Shown here: positions 11,070 through 19,180 of the stretch, in pieces
Numbering within the stretch: position 1 is the first letter of the stretch
How the letters are laid out: each line of letters opens with the position of its first letter
NCBI RefSeq assembly: GCF_003627795.1
Contig: NZ_CP032687.1
Coordinates: forward strand, 62,001 to 126,000
Length of the DNA: 64,000 nt
Reading direction: 5' to 3'
Origin: Rhizobium sp. CCGE531
GTDB taxonomy: Bacteria > Pseudomonadota > Alphaproteobacteria > Rhizobiales > Rhizobiaceae
Made by a program: the position numbers and the translations under genes
The notes under the pieces: model-generated
The model's database searches: none
What the model was told of the DNA's origin: nothing
What the model saw: the letters and a program-made list of their open reading frames with translations, nothing else

Positions 11070-12407
11070 TCATGAGAATCCGATGCGGATTTTCATGGAG
11101 GGCTGTGCTGTCGGGTAATAGCGCTGGCCTTTTTCAGCGTCGCTCAGCAACCGCGGCCGCACCCCGGCCTTGTGCATGGTCAGTGCCAAGGCGATGCCGA
11201 ACTGCACCAGTTCCAGCCATACCAGGTGGTAGCCGATGCAGACGTGTGGGCCGCTGCCGAACTGCAGCATGTCCACCGGCCGGATCGGCCCCGTGCGTTG
11301 TAGCCACCGCGTCAGGCGGAACTGATCAGGCGCCTCGTGCAGCAGCGGTGAGGTCGAGAAATGCAGCAGCGGGATGCCCAGACTGGTGCCCGCAGGAATG
11401 CGCCGCTGGCCGAGTTGTAATTCCTGCGTCGCGCGACGCGGTAAGAGCGAGGACGCCGGATGCATGCGCAGCGTCTCGCGAAACAGCGCCTCGGCGACCG
11501 GGCACTGCGACAGGTCCGCGTGCCGGGTCGGCACCGCGCCCACGCGTTGCGCCTCCTCGACGAGGGAGTCCCACAGCTCAGGCTGCCGCGCCAGCTCGAT
11601 CACCATCCAGGCCATCGTTGAGGCGGTGGTCTCGTGACCGGCAAGCAGCAGCAAGCGAACGTTGGCGACCAGGACGTCATCGGAGAGCGCGCCTTCGCTG
11701 CGATCGAACGCGCTCACCATGTCGTTGATCAACCCGGTGCGCGCGGCATGCGCGCGCGCGCCGCGGATGAACTGGCGCGACTGCGCGTCGATCCAGTCGC
11801 GGGCGGCGCGGCCGCGCCGAAAGGGCGTTCCGGGCAGGTCGATCGGTGGCACGAGCATCAACTGCAGCAGTTGCCGGTACTTGCGATGCCACTCCGGCAG
11901 GTCTTGGGCGGGGATGCCCATGAGATAAAAGGTGAGCTTCAGCATCAAGTCGCCGGTCTCGGGCAGGATAGTTACTTCACCGCGCTCGCGCCATGCCTGC
12001 ACCCGGGCCCGGATGACGGGCTCGAATAGCTCGCCAATGCCGGCCTCGGTCAGGCCCCTCGGCAGGAATGCCGACTTGATCCCATCGCGCGCCTGCCGAT
12101 GCGCGCTACCGTTCAGAGTGACCAACGTTCCGCCAAGGATTTCGGGTGCAATCTCTTCAATCAGTGCCGAGGACACGTCCTTGTGCCGGAGCAACGCGAA
12201 CGCATCCGGATCCAGGCACGTCATCAGTTGTCCGGCAGGGCCAAAATCCAGCCAGAAATGGCTGCCCAGCGTCCGTTCCGCGCGCCGCAGCAGGCGCGGC
12301 AGGTCACAAACGATGGCGGGAAGATGCCCGACCAGGGGGAAAGCGCCGGGCATGACCGGGATGTCGTCCCGCAGCCGGTGCCGACGGTTCAGCGGGTTGA
12401 GCAGCAT
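11070..12407 (-). CDS. cyp117: Cytochrome P450 CYP117, ent-kaurene oxidase
   Basis: A 445-residue P450. The I-helix oxygen-binding motif is 'LLLLAGHETTAS', the K-helix ExxR is 'FRETLRMHP' and the haem loop is 'FGSGPHVCIGYH' with the cysteine ligand. In characterised rhizobial operons CYP117 oxidises ent-kaurene to ent-kaurenoic acid. The start lies five bases after the sdr stop, with GAGAGG upstream. Assignment to CYP117 rather than another P450 rests on its place between sdr and ggps and on the family motifs. Confidence 0.9.
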   Translation of the reverse strand: MLLNPLNRRHRLRDDIPVMPGAFPLVGHLPAIVCDLPRLLRRAERTLGSHFWLDFGPAGQLMTCLDPDAFALLRHKDVSSALIEEIAPEILGGTLVTLNGSAHRQARDGIKSAFLPRGLTEAGIGELFEPVIRARVQAWRERGEVTILPETGDLMLKLTFYLMGIPAQDLPEWHRKYRQLLQLMLVPPIDLPGTPFRRGRAARDWIDAQSRQFIRGARAHAARTGLINDMVSAFDRSEGALSDDVLVANVRLLLLAGHETTASTMAWMVIELARQPELWDSLVEEAQRVGAVPTRHADLSQCPVAEALFRETLRMHPASSLLPRRATQELQLGQRRIPAGTSLGIPLLHFSTSPLLHEAPDQFRLTRWLQRTGPIRPVDMLQFGSGPHVCIGYHLVWLELVQFGIALALTMHKAGVRPRLLSDAEKGQRYYPTAQPSMKIRIGFS

Positions 12408-12412
12408 GTCTA

Positions 12413-13258
12413 TTACCTCTCTGGCGCCGCGGCCGCTTCGGCGGTGTCACTGGTCGGCCGCGCGGCACGGCTGTTGCCACCATCGGCGTATGTCGGCACA
12501 TGCGTCAGCATGCCGCCGTCGATGCACACGACTTGGCCGGTGATGAACGCAGCATCGTCGGAGAGCAGGAAAGCCACCAGCGCGGCCACGTCCTCGGGGC
12601 GGCCGACGTGCCGCAGGAGCTGGTGCCGGCGCAGATGCCGTTGCATGCACTCGTCCAACTTGTCGAGGAGACGTTCGGTCATGATAAGACCCGGCGCAAC
12701 CGCGTTGCAGCGGATCTGCGCGTGACCATATTGGGTGGCGAGCGAGGCCGACAGCATGTTCATCGCGGCCTTCGACGCGGCGTAGGAGGTCAGCGCGGTG
12801 TCACCGCTGAGCCCCTGGCACGAGGACATGTTGACGATCGCGCCACCGCCACGGGCGATCATTCGCGGAATGGCCTGGCGGCAGCAGAGCAGCGTGCCGC
12901 GCAGATTAGTCGCCATCGTCTCATCCCAAACCGCCAGGTCCAGATCGAGGATCGCGCGGTCGCATAGGGTCAGATGCATGGCGCTCGCGTTGTTCACCAG
13001 CAGATCGACCCCACCGAAGTGCCGCTCCGCCGCCTCAAATAGCGCGGCCACCGCCTGAGCATCGGCGATGTCCATGGCCAAGGCCAGCGCGTGGCCAGCT
13101 TCGGCCGCGATCTGCGCCGTGCACGCGGTGGCCGCTGAGCCGTCAATGTCGGCCACCACCACCCTGCCGCCCTCGCGCGCAATGGCGAGGGCGCATGACT
13201 TCCCGATGCCGGCGCCGGCGCCGGTCACCACGGCCACCTTGCCCTCAAACCGTCCCAT
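12413..13258 (-). CDS. sdr: Short-chain dehydrogenase/reductase of the gibberellin operon
   Basis: A 281-residue Rossmann enzyme. 'VVTGAGAGIGKS' is the NAD(P)-binding glycine motif, 'LLVNNASA' the NNAG-type motif, 'NMSSCQGLSG' carries the catalytic serine and 'SYAASKAAMNM' the Tyr-x3-Lys pair. In the rhizobial pathway this enzyme oxidises GA12-aldehyde to GA12. The ATG at 13258 is chosen because AGGAGG lies five bases before it. It overlaps the ferredoxin gene by 14 bases, consistent with coupled translation. Confidence 0.92.
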   Translation of the reverse strand: MGRFEGKVAVVTGAGAGIGKSCALAIAREGGRVVVADIDGSAATACTAQIAAEAGHALALAMDIADAQAVAALFEAAERHFGGVDLLVNNASAMHLTLCDRAILDLDLAVWDETMATNLRGTLLCCRQAIPRMIARGGGAIVNMSSCQGLSGDTALTSYAASKAAMNMLSASLATQYGHAQIRCNAVAPGLIMTERLLDKLDECMQRHLRRHQLLRHVGRPEDVAALVAFLLSDDAAFITGQVVCIDGGMLTHVPTYADGGNSRAARPTSDTAEAAAAPER

Positions 13259-13553
13259 CGTGTCCTCCTGGATTGCATTGGTCTTTCGTGGCATGTCGCT
13301 CGGCCTCTGCCAGAGAAGGCGTAGGGTCGGCCCGGGCTGGCTCGCCATCCCCAGCGTCGCTTTCGATGACCCAAATGGCGGCAACTGGGCACTGGCTGGC
13401 AGCGAGCCGCACGGCGGCGTGCAGCGCTTGGGGGACCGTCACCACGCACACTTCGGCCACGCCGTCCAGTTCGCGCTGGCGAAAGACGCCCGGCAGGGTT
13501 AGCACACACTGCCCAGTGGTTCCGCAAAGATCCTGGTCGACCACAACGCGCAT
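13245..13553 (-). CDS. fd: P450-partner ferredoxin, [3Fe-4S] type
   Basis: A 102-residue small ferredoxin that passes electrons to the P450s, mainly CYP114. Cysteine ligands are visible in 'DLCGTTGQCVLTLPGVF' and 'SQCPVAAI'. That makes three cysteines, with a threonine where four-iron proteins have the second ligand, so a [3Fe-4S] cluster is expected. The ATG at 13553 follows the cyp114 stop by one base (TGA-G-ATG). The C-terminal tail of about 35 residues beyond the fold is longer than in most P450 ferredoxins. Confidence 0.9.
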   Translation of the reverse strand: MRVVVDQDLCGTTGQCVLTLPGVFRQRELDGVAEVCVVTVPQALHAAVRLAASQCPVAAIWVIESDAGDGEPARADPTPSLAEAERHATKDQCNPGGHDGTV

Positions 13554-13554
13554 C

Positions 13555-14847
13555 TCAGCGCCCCGCCTGCGCATGCAGCCGCACGGGCAGGGCGCGGAAT
13601 GTCCTAAGGAACGCGGATGGCTCCAGGGTCGGCTGATCGGCGAGTACGAGCGTAGGGAAGCGCGCCTCGATCCGCGGCAGGCTCTCGGCTAATTGCACCC
13701 GGGCCAGTTGCGCCCCGAGGCAGAAGTGGATGCCGTGGCCGAAGCTCAGCATGATCTTCCCGTCAATCGACATGCCAGGACTGGTGCCGTAGAACCGTAC
13801 GGGGTCGAAGCGGTCGGGATCGGCAAAGGCGTCCGGGTCACGATTGCCGGCGGCGATCAGCACGCGCACGTCCGCGTTCTTCGGGATCACCACGCCGCCC
13901 AGTTCGATGTCGCGCTGTGCGATTCGCGGAATGGAGCTGAACATGGCGGGCGCGTTGCAGCGCAAGACTTCTTCGACGAATGCCTCGACCCCCTTGGCAT
14001 CTCCCTGCAGCCAGTGCCGCTGTTCGGGATACGCCAGCATCGCCAGGACCGCATGGTCAATGGTCGCAGCAGTGGTGGCGAAGCCACCCAGCAGCATGCC
14101 CCATAGCATGCTGATCAACTCCACATCCGACAGCATATCGGAATCATCGCCGTGTGCGCCGACCAGCATCGACACGACGTCCTGGCGGGGATCGGTGCGC
14201 CTGCGCTGTATGAGGTCGCCGAAGTAGGCCTTAACTTTGGCGCTGGCTGCGTCCGCCTCGGCGAGCTGGGGATCGCTGGCGTGCGGGCTCAGGCCTTCCA
14301 GGATGGCGCCGATGTTGGCGGCGAGCCCGAACATGTCCTCCTGGGGTATGCCGAACAGTTCGGCAAAGACCAGCATTGGCAAGGCAAGCGCGAATTCGCG
14401 ATGCAGGTCCACTGCCTCCCCGCGCTCAAGCGCGTGCGCCATGCCGTCCAGGCGCGCTGCGACGATGCGCACTATGCTCGGCCGCAGGTTGTCGATCTCG
14501 CGCATCGTGAAATCGCGGGAGATCAGCCGGCGCAGACGCGTATGCGCCGGTGGATCCTTCATCGCTAAAGTGGACGCCAGCAGATTGAGCGACAGGCTGG
14601 TTGCCGCACGCGGGAAATAGCGCGCCAGTTCGCCCGGCGCCGGTCCCCGAAACGCATCGCCCGTGGCCTTGAGTGCCCAGTAGATGTCGGCGTGGCGGCT
14701 CAACAGAAAGAGGCCTGACGCTGCCCGGTGCACCGGATCGTGCTCGCGCAACCACCGCATGAACGGATATGGGTCGTGGATGCACGCCGGCGACGCGAGT
14801 TCGGCGAAGGCGTCCCGGCATACCGCGGTTGTTTCTTTCACGTCCAT
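13555..14847 (-). CDS. cyp114: Cytochrome P450 CYP114, ent-kaurenoic acid oxidase
   Basis: A 430-residue P450. The haem loop is '[19 protein letters not shown]' and the K-helix is '[11 protein letters not shown]'. In studied operons CYP114, with the ferredoxin, carries out 7-hydroxylation and ring contraction of ent-kaurenoic acid to GA12-aldehyde. The I-helix reads '[12 protein letters not shown]'. The acidic residue that normally precedes the conserved threonine is alanine, whereas CYP112 and CYP117 here keep GHES and GHET. That may relate to the unusual ring contraction. The start at 14847 is inferred from where the P450 N-terminus begins and an AGGT upstream. Confidence 0.9.
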   Translation of the reverse strand: MDVKETTAVCRDAFAELASPACIHDPYPFMRWLREHDPVHRAASGLFLLSRHADIYWALKATGDAFRGPAPGELARYFPRAATSLSLNLLASTLAMKDPPAHTRLRRLISRDFTMREIDNLRPSIVRIVAARLDGMAHALERGEAVDLHREFALALPMLVFAELFGIPQEDMFGLAANIGAILEGLSPHASDPQLAEADAASAKVKAYFGDLIQRRRTDPRQDVVSMLVGAHGDDSDMLSDVELISMLWGMLLGGFATTAATIDHAVLAMLAYPEQRHWLQGDAKGVEAFVEEVLRCNAPAMFSSIPRIAQRDIELGGVVIPKNADVRVLIAAGNRDPDAFADPDRFDPVRFYGTSPGMSIDGKIMLSFGHGIHFCLGAQLARVQLAESLPRIEARFPTLVLADQPTLEPSAFLRTFRALPVRLHAQAGR

Positions 14848-14937
14848 CTTGGTTACCTGTTGGTTTGCTGATCTGACCGGCGCGCCAGGCGCGCCGGCCA
14901 TGCGGAGAAGATTACGATTCCCAGCGGCTTCCACGCA

Positions 14938-16140
14938 TCACCAGAACACCGGAAACTCCTCGAACCCGCCGGTGATGATCTCCTTGCGCAACTTCAGTTC
15001 TTCGGGCGCCAAGGCGAGGCGCAGCGCGGGAAAGCGCTGAAAGATCGAACCGAACACCGCCTTGAGTTCCAGCCTCGCTAGCGCAACGCCGATGCAATAG
15101 TGCGGCCCGTAGGAGAACGCCAAGTGGGGCTTTCCTTCGCGTCCGATGTCGAAGATTTCCGGGTCCTCGAAATGGCGCGGATCGAACGACGTCGCCGGCA
15201 GGCCGACCAGCACCTTGCTCTCCGCGGGAATATGCACGCCCGCTATGGTCACGTCGGTTCTCGGGTAGCGCATGACGCCGTCCCAGCCCGCGCCCGGGGG
15301 GTACATGCGCAGGATTTCCTCCACTGCCTTGTCCATAAGGGTTGGATCGCCGACCAGGCGTTCGCGCTGTTGCGGATGACGGAACATCGCCAGCAGGCCG
15401 AATTCGATCTGCGCGACGGTGCTCTCGTGCCCCGCCACCAGCATGCCCGCCGCCAGGCCGATCGCCTCTTCCTCGGTCGCTTTGCCTTGGTCGACCGCCG
15501 CGAGCAGATCCGTCAGCAGGTTGTCGCCGGGATCCTCGCGCTTGTCCCGCATCTTGCCGCGAATGTAGGCGCGCAGCTCTTCCCAGGCCAGGCGCGACGC
15601 GCTGCGCGGGCCGCTTTCATGCTGGTGCGTCATCACCTCGTCGGACAGCCCGGCGAAAAAGGCGTGATCCTCATAGAGCACGCCCATCAGCGCGCTGATG
15701 ACAATGGCCGGAAGCGGAAAGGAGAGGTGGAGCCGCAGGTCGGCGGGCTGGGGCTGGGCCGCCAGCGTCTCAAACAACTGCGCGGCGATCGCCTCGACCT
15801 TCTGCGCGAGCAGCTCCATATTGCGGTCGCTGAAGGCCCGTCCCACGATCGTGCGTAACCGTGCATGCTCGTCCCCCTCGTGCGAGACCAGCCACCCCGG
15901 CGAACCGAGAATCACCGAATCCGGGGTAAATGCCGCCGGCGGCATCCCCGCGGGTCGGAATGCAGTGTCGGAGAGCACCGCCTTGGCCTCGTCGTAGCCT
16001 GTCACCCACCAGCCTTCGTGCCCGGACGGGAAGCGCACGCGATGGATCGGACCGTTGGCGCTTAGCGTTAGCATCTCGGTTGAGGGCTCGATGTGATTGA
16101 GGCGCCACATCGGCAGCGTCGGCAAGGGTTGTTCGGACAT
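14938..16140 (-). CDS. cyp112: Cytochrome P450 CYP112, gibberellin C20 oxidase
   Basis: A 400-residue P450. The I-helix is 'MLVAGHESTVAQ', the ExxR is 'VEEILRMYPPG', the PERF region is near 'PRHFEDPEIFDIGR' and the haem loop is 'FSYGPHYCIGVALARLEL'. In characterised bacterial pathways CYP112 removes C20 from GA12 to give GA9. It is the first intact gene of the operon and lies 90 bases ahead of cyp114. The cyp115 remnant lies directly upstream. With cyp115 dead, the GA9 made by this enzyme should be the operon's end product. Confidence 0.9.
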   Translation of the reverse strand: MSEQPLPTLPMWRLNHIEPSTEMLTLSANGPIHRVRFPSGHEGWWVTGYDEAKAVLSDTAFRPAGMPPAAFTPDSVILGSPGWLVSHEGDEHARLRTIVGRAFSDRNMELLAQKVEAIAAQLFETLAAQPQPADLRLHLSFPLPAIVISALMGVLYEDHAFFAGLSDEVMTHQHESGPRSASRLAWEELRAYIRGKMRDKREDPGDNLLTDLLAAVDQGKATEEEAIGLAAGMLVAGHESTVAQIEFGLLAMFRHPQQRERLVGDPTLMDKAVEEILRMYPPGAGWDGVMRYPRTDVTIAGVHIPAESKVLVGLPATSFDPRHFEDPEIFDIGREGKPHLAFSYGPHYCIGVALARLELKAVFGSIFQRFPALRLALAPEELKLRKEIITGGFEEFPVFW

Positions 16141-16149
16141 GGTGGCAGT

Positions 16150-16440
16150 TCACTCTCTAAGCGATGGAAAGGGCGGAAGGTGACTGGCAGGCGACGGGCA
16201 GCAAACGACGGAAGACGGCATGGAGGCGATGTCCTCCACGGCGATTGTCAGCGCCAGGTCGTGCAGCGGCACGAACGGCGCGGGGAAGGTGCACCATAAT
16301 TCTAGGCGCGCCGGCGCAGCGCCCAGGCGGAATTCCGACGCTTCGCCGAGCGACAGGTGCGGGTTGTGCAAGATGACGTCGAACCTGTCGGAGTCGGCAT
16401 AGATTGCCTAGTCGTAGGGATTGGTGAAAGAGGTTCGACC
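16150..16440 (-). pseudogene. cyp115: CYP115 (GA 3-oxidase) C-terminal remnant
   Basis: The minus strand reads 'IYADSDRFDVILHNPHLSLG', then 'EASEFRLGAAPARLELW'. This aligns with the PERF-to-haem region of P450s (YADPDRFD, then HLSFGxGxHxCLGAALARLEL). The haem cysteine position is arginine, and a stop codon (TAG) lies just before 'AIYADS'. Only the last ~75 residues are readable; traces may reach 16500. Intact CYP115 converts GA9 to bioactive GA4 and heads the operon. Loss leaving a 3' stub is the known pattern in many rhizobia. The remnant lies between the promoter and cyp112. Confidence 0.85.
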
Positions 16441-16668
16441 CTACCCGCCAGCGACGTCTCCGCCAACACGACCTCCGGCCCAGTCCCACACCGCCGGTGG
16501 CAGTTAAACTAGATCGCATCCAACACGTCCCTGCATTTTCTCGGGGTCCACAACCACGCGCCAAGTCATTCCCACAGCGAACCGTCGGATCAGACGCGAA
16601 CAGCGACGCGGCGCCGTGTCCGTCCCAAAGACCATCGCACTGCGATTGGTGATGATGCCGCAAACAGA

Positions 16669-16683
16669 GCAAATCGCGTGCCG
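16669..16683 (-). promoter_or_regulatory. Sigma-54 promoter of the gibberellin operon
   Basis: On the minus strand CGGCACGCGATTTGC matches the -24/-12 consensus (TGGCACG-N4-TTGC) at all invariant positions: GG at -24 and GC at -12. Transcription would begin near 16657, about 220 bases before the cyp115 remnant and 520 before cyp112. Confidence 0.8.
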
Positions 16684-16727
16684 AAGTGAATTCGCAGGCT
16701 CAGCAGGCACTTCCTAGCGGCGCGTAG

Positions 16728-16743
16728 TGTCAGGTTACTGACA
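16728..16743. promoter_or_regulatory. NifA upstream activator sequence
   Basis: An exact TGT-N10-ACA palindrome centred 53 bases upstream of the -24 element and about 80 from the predicted start site, within the usual range for NifA. Together with the sigma-54 element it predicts operon expression in nitrogen-fixing bacteroids. Confidence 0.75.
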
Positions 16744-17468
16744 TTGAGTCTCAATGCCGACAACCGGCGGAGCAAGTGCCCGACAAAGGCCTGCTCGTGC
16801 GCTGAATGTGAGGAGCTGTCCTTGCGCGATATTTCGAGCATCCGGATTGCCTGCAACAGGCGTGGTTTGCTGGAAACCACTCCGATGTCGGCGGCAACGA
16901 TCAGGAAAATGAAACCCGCTCTCCGACATCTCGCCGGGTCGGATGGGCATGCGACGCGGAAGCCGCAGGGTCGGGTCGCCGAGCTTGGGAACCTACCTGC
17001 CTTGGTAGTTCGCGCACGCGAAATGCGACTGGTATATTCCATATCGTGCATACGCTCCAACTAGCGACATGCTACCCGACTTTGCCCTGTCGAAGTAGGT
17101 AGTCGCGGGAAAAGCCGGACGATCTGCAAGCGCGTTCGGTTTTTTCTTTGTTAGGTTCTTCCCTCAAATAATGCGGTGAATGGACTATCAGCGGGCGCGT
17201 TGCTATCTGCTACATGCGAACGAAATAGAAAGGGAGACCCGACACACGGGTCAGAGTTCCGGGTATCACCCTTCAAGTTGAAGGAAATTGGATTGTTTGC
17301 GCCGTCGCGGAAGGCGATGAATGGAACTCTTCTCGCTTTGCCATGAATCTTACATCCTCTCTAGTTGAGATATTTCTAAAGTATCATCCTTGCCGATTGT
17401 CGTTCGAGGCGTGACAGGAGAGAGCGAATCTGCTTCTTCCTAATCAAAGCATTTTGGAAGACGCCAAT
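16744..17468. other. Intergenic upstream of gibberellin operon
   Basis: No coding frame with a family signature. A partial nod-box core on the minus strand near 17290 was examined and rejected because the half-site spacing is wrong. AT-richer sequence after 17140 contrasts with the GC-rich operon. Confidence 0.4.
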
Positions 17469-17744
17469 ATGGATGAAGCAGAAAACGACCTGCGTTTGAT
17501 CGCCGTTATGCGGCGCTACTTCGCTGTTAGGGACGAGCTGGCAGGTTTGAAGTCCGCGCTTGAGGACAAGCGAAAAGCGGCGGGAATCGCGGTCGGCGAA
17601 TTTTATCACGTGCGCGCCGACAACCAGCATGCAAAGGATGTAAGTCGCACCGTCGCGCTGAGACGGGAGCTGGAGTTTCTGATGAGCCTTGCCGAAGGCT
17701 GGTCCCGGGGAGACATCATTCATCTCGCCCCATCAGCCGAATGA
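17469..17744 (+). CDS. Small hypothetical protein
   Basis: A 91-residue soluble protein, mostly helical and charged: 'MDEAENDLRLIAVMRRYFAV', then 'DELAGLKSALEDKRKAAGI', and a C-terminal 'VALRRELEFLMSLAEGWSRG'. No signal peptide or membrane segment. The ATG at 17469 is chosen over the TTG at 17454. It stands alone between the gibberellin promoter region and a group II intron remnant. I do not recognise the family. The codon pattern and lack of stops make it plausible as a gene, but function is unknown. Confidence 0.5.
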   Translation: MDEAENDLRLIAVMRRYFAVRDELAGLKSALEDKRKAAGIAVGEFYHVRADNQHAKDVSRTVALRRELEFLMSLAEGWSRGDIIHLAPSAE

Positions 17745-17789
17745 TCTGGCAAGCGCCGATGCTGCGGCGTGTCCTGTCGGGTTAGGAAC

Positions 17790-18130
17790 GACCCCTCGCC
17801 GGGTCGCTCCTCCCTAAGACCGTACGCGCAGTTTCCCCGCATACGGCTCAAGCCTCCACTAGGCCCTGTTTGACCAGAGCCGCCAGTTCCTGTTTATCGG
17901 CAGAGTGGGCGGTTCCATCAGGCCGATCCGTAGTTTCCGAGGGCAGACCACGGCTGCGGCGAAGTAGCGGTCCCACATCGGATCAAACGGATTCGCTTCG
18001 GCCCGGATTTTGCGGTGGCGACGAATAGGAACGTCGGGTGTATGGAGTAACCGCCGGAACGTGATATTTCCGGCAGTATCCTCGACTGCTGCGCGGAATA
18101 CCCAGTCTCGCCCTCGCTATCGGCCCAGTG
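17790..18130 (-). mobile_element. Group II intron remnant (maturase C-terminus and domain V)
   Basis: Read on the minus strand, 'RGRDWVFRAAVEDTAGNITF', 'PIRRHRKIRAEANPFDPMW' and 'DRYFA' match the C-terminal end of group II intron reverse transcriptase/maturases. About 100 bases further is a domain V-like hairpin at 17816-17849 (GAGCCGTATGCGG ... GTACGGTCTT). The catalytic reverse transcriptase domain and the 5' ribozyme are missing, so it is inert. It is different from the intact intron at 39.7 kb. Confidence 0.65.
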
Positions 18131-18662
18131 ATCGGATGCGGCGCCATGTGAGGACTGCGTCTGGACCCGGAGGCGAGATTGATTGCTGGCGGGAAGCGTT
18201 AGCGGCTCAACCCGAAAAATAATGGCCATCCGAGTTCGCGAGCTTTCGGAAAGGCGAGTCAAGGAATCCGCCGGGATGGAAAATGGTCTCTGCGCTTGCT
18301 GCGGGAAACGCCATCGTCCTTGCACCTTCGGAACTGCGGCCGTTCTCCATACCTCTACATCCCGACATCGCCAAGTGAGATTTACGGAATCGACCGCCGC
18401 CGGCGGCGCGATCATGAAACGATCGCATCCACCCAAATCAAACTGATGACGCTCGAGCTCGGAGGCAAGAGTCTTCCGCGGACTTGAAGGTCGCGGCCCG
18501 CTTCGTCGCCCGCTTCGGCAGGCGTTGCGAGCGTCGCGGACGTTGCTCGTCGACATGACTTGGTGCCGCAGCGGATTTACACCTGGCGCCGGCAGTTTGC
18601 GAAGAGGGCAGAAGTGCCCGGTGACGATTGGGCCAAGCAGCGAGTTTGAGGAACGCCAGAGA
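18131..18662. other. Intergenic, no gene recognised
   Basis: Only short overlapping frames; possibly decayed intron or other mobile-element sequence. Confidence 0.35.
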
Positions 18663-18708
18663 CATGCCGGCCGCGAATTGTATTCATTCAAACAATCAAT
18701 TTTACGCA
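18663..18708 (+). promoter_or_regulatory. Degenerate nod box
   Basis: ATTCAAACAATCAATTTTAC is nearly the full 3' half of a nod box, and ATG-N9-AAT lies exactly 22 bases upstream of it, the spacing of a true nod box. The first half departs from ATC-N9-GAT at two bases. It is oriented toward the glycosyltransferase at 19181 (470 bases away). Confidence 0.6.
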
Positions 18709-19180
18709 GCGCCCCGAACGCCTTAAAAATTGCAGGACAGATGGAGTCGAACGAAACCTGAGCGGGTAAGTCATTGAGTTCGCTGCCCGCGAGCTGAAGA
18801 CGACCGGGGAGTCTTCAAGTCCATCCGCAGATGCGTGCGACGGACGTAAGTTCGCAAGACGATATCACCTTTGTCGAGGTCGGCTAAGCAGCTAGACCTT
18901 TCCGGCCGATTGTGCCAACTCCCGACCAGGTTGAGCTGTGTGCAATCGGGGAGTCCTTTCGGGTTTACGGCACCTGCTAGAACGTGTGTGACGGCCGCAA
19001 GGGAGCATCATCTTTCTAACCGGAAAGTTCCCGCTGAGGGAAGTTTCCGGGGAGTGTGTTGCATCGCCCCGCCTCCGATTGTGACAGCGGCAGAACTCGA
19101 CACGACGCACCAATTATCGATCACCTATTGCAGCCTCCGATTACGACGAAATTTGGCTTCAAACACGATTGAGGTGAGGC
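18709..19180. other. Long leader between nod box and glycosyltransferase
   Basis: No convincing gene. Frames of 60-106 residues exist but lack start signals and family features. If the nod box is active this would be an untranslated leader or a decayed gene. Confidence 0.35.

Noticed and set aside
17270..17330. Partial nod-box core on the minus strand (CAAACAATCCAATTT) upstream of the gibberellin operon
   Set aside because: ATC-N9-GAC is present, but the two half sites are six bases too close for a nod box, and the 3' half has several mismatches.
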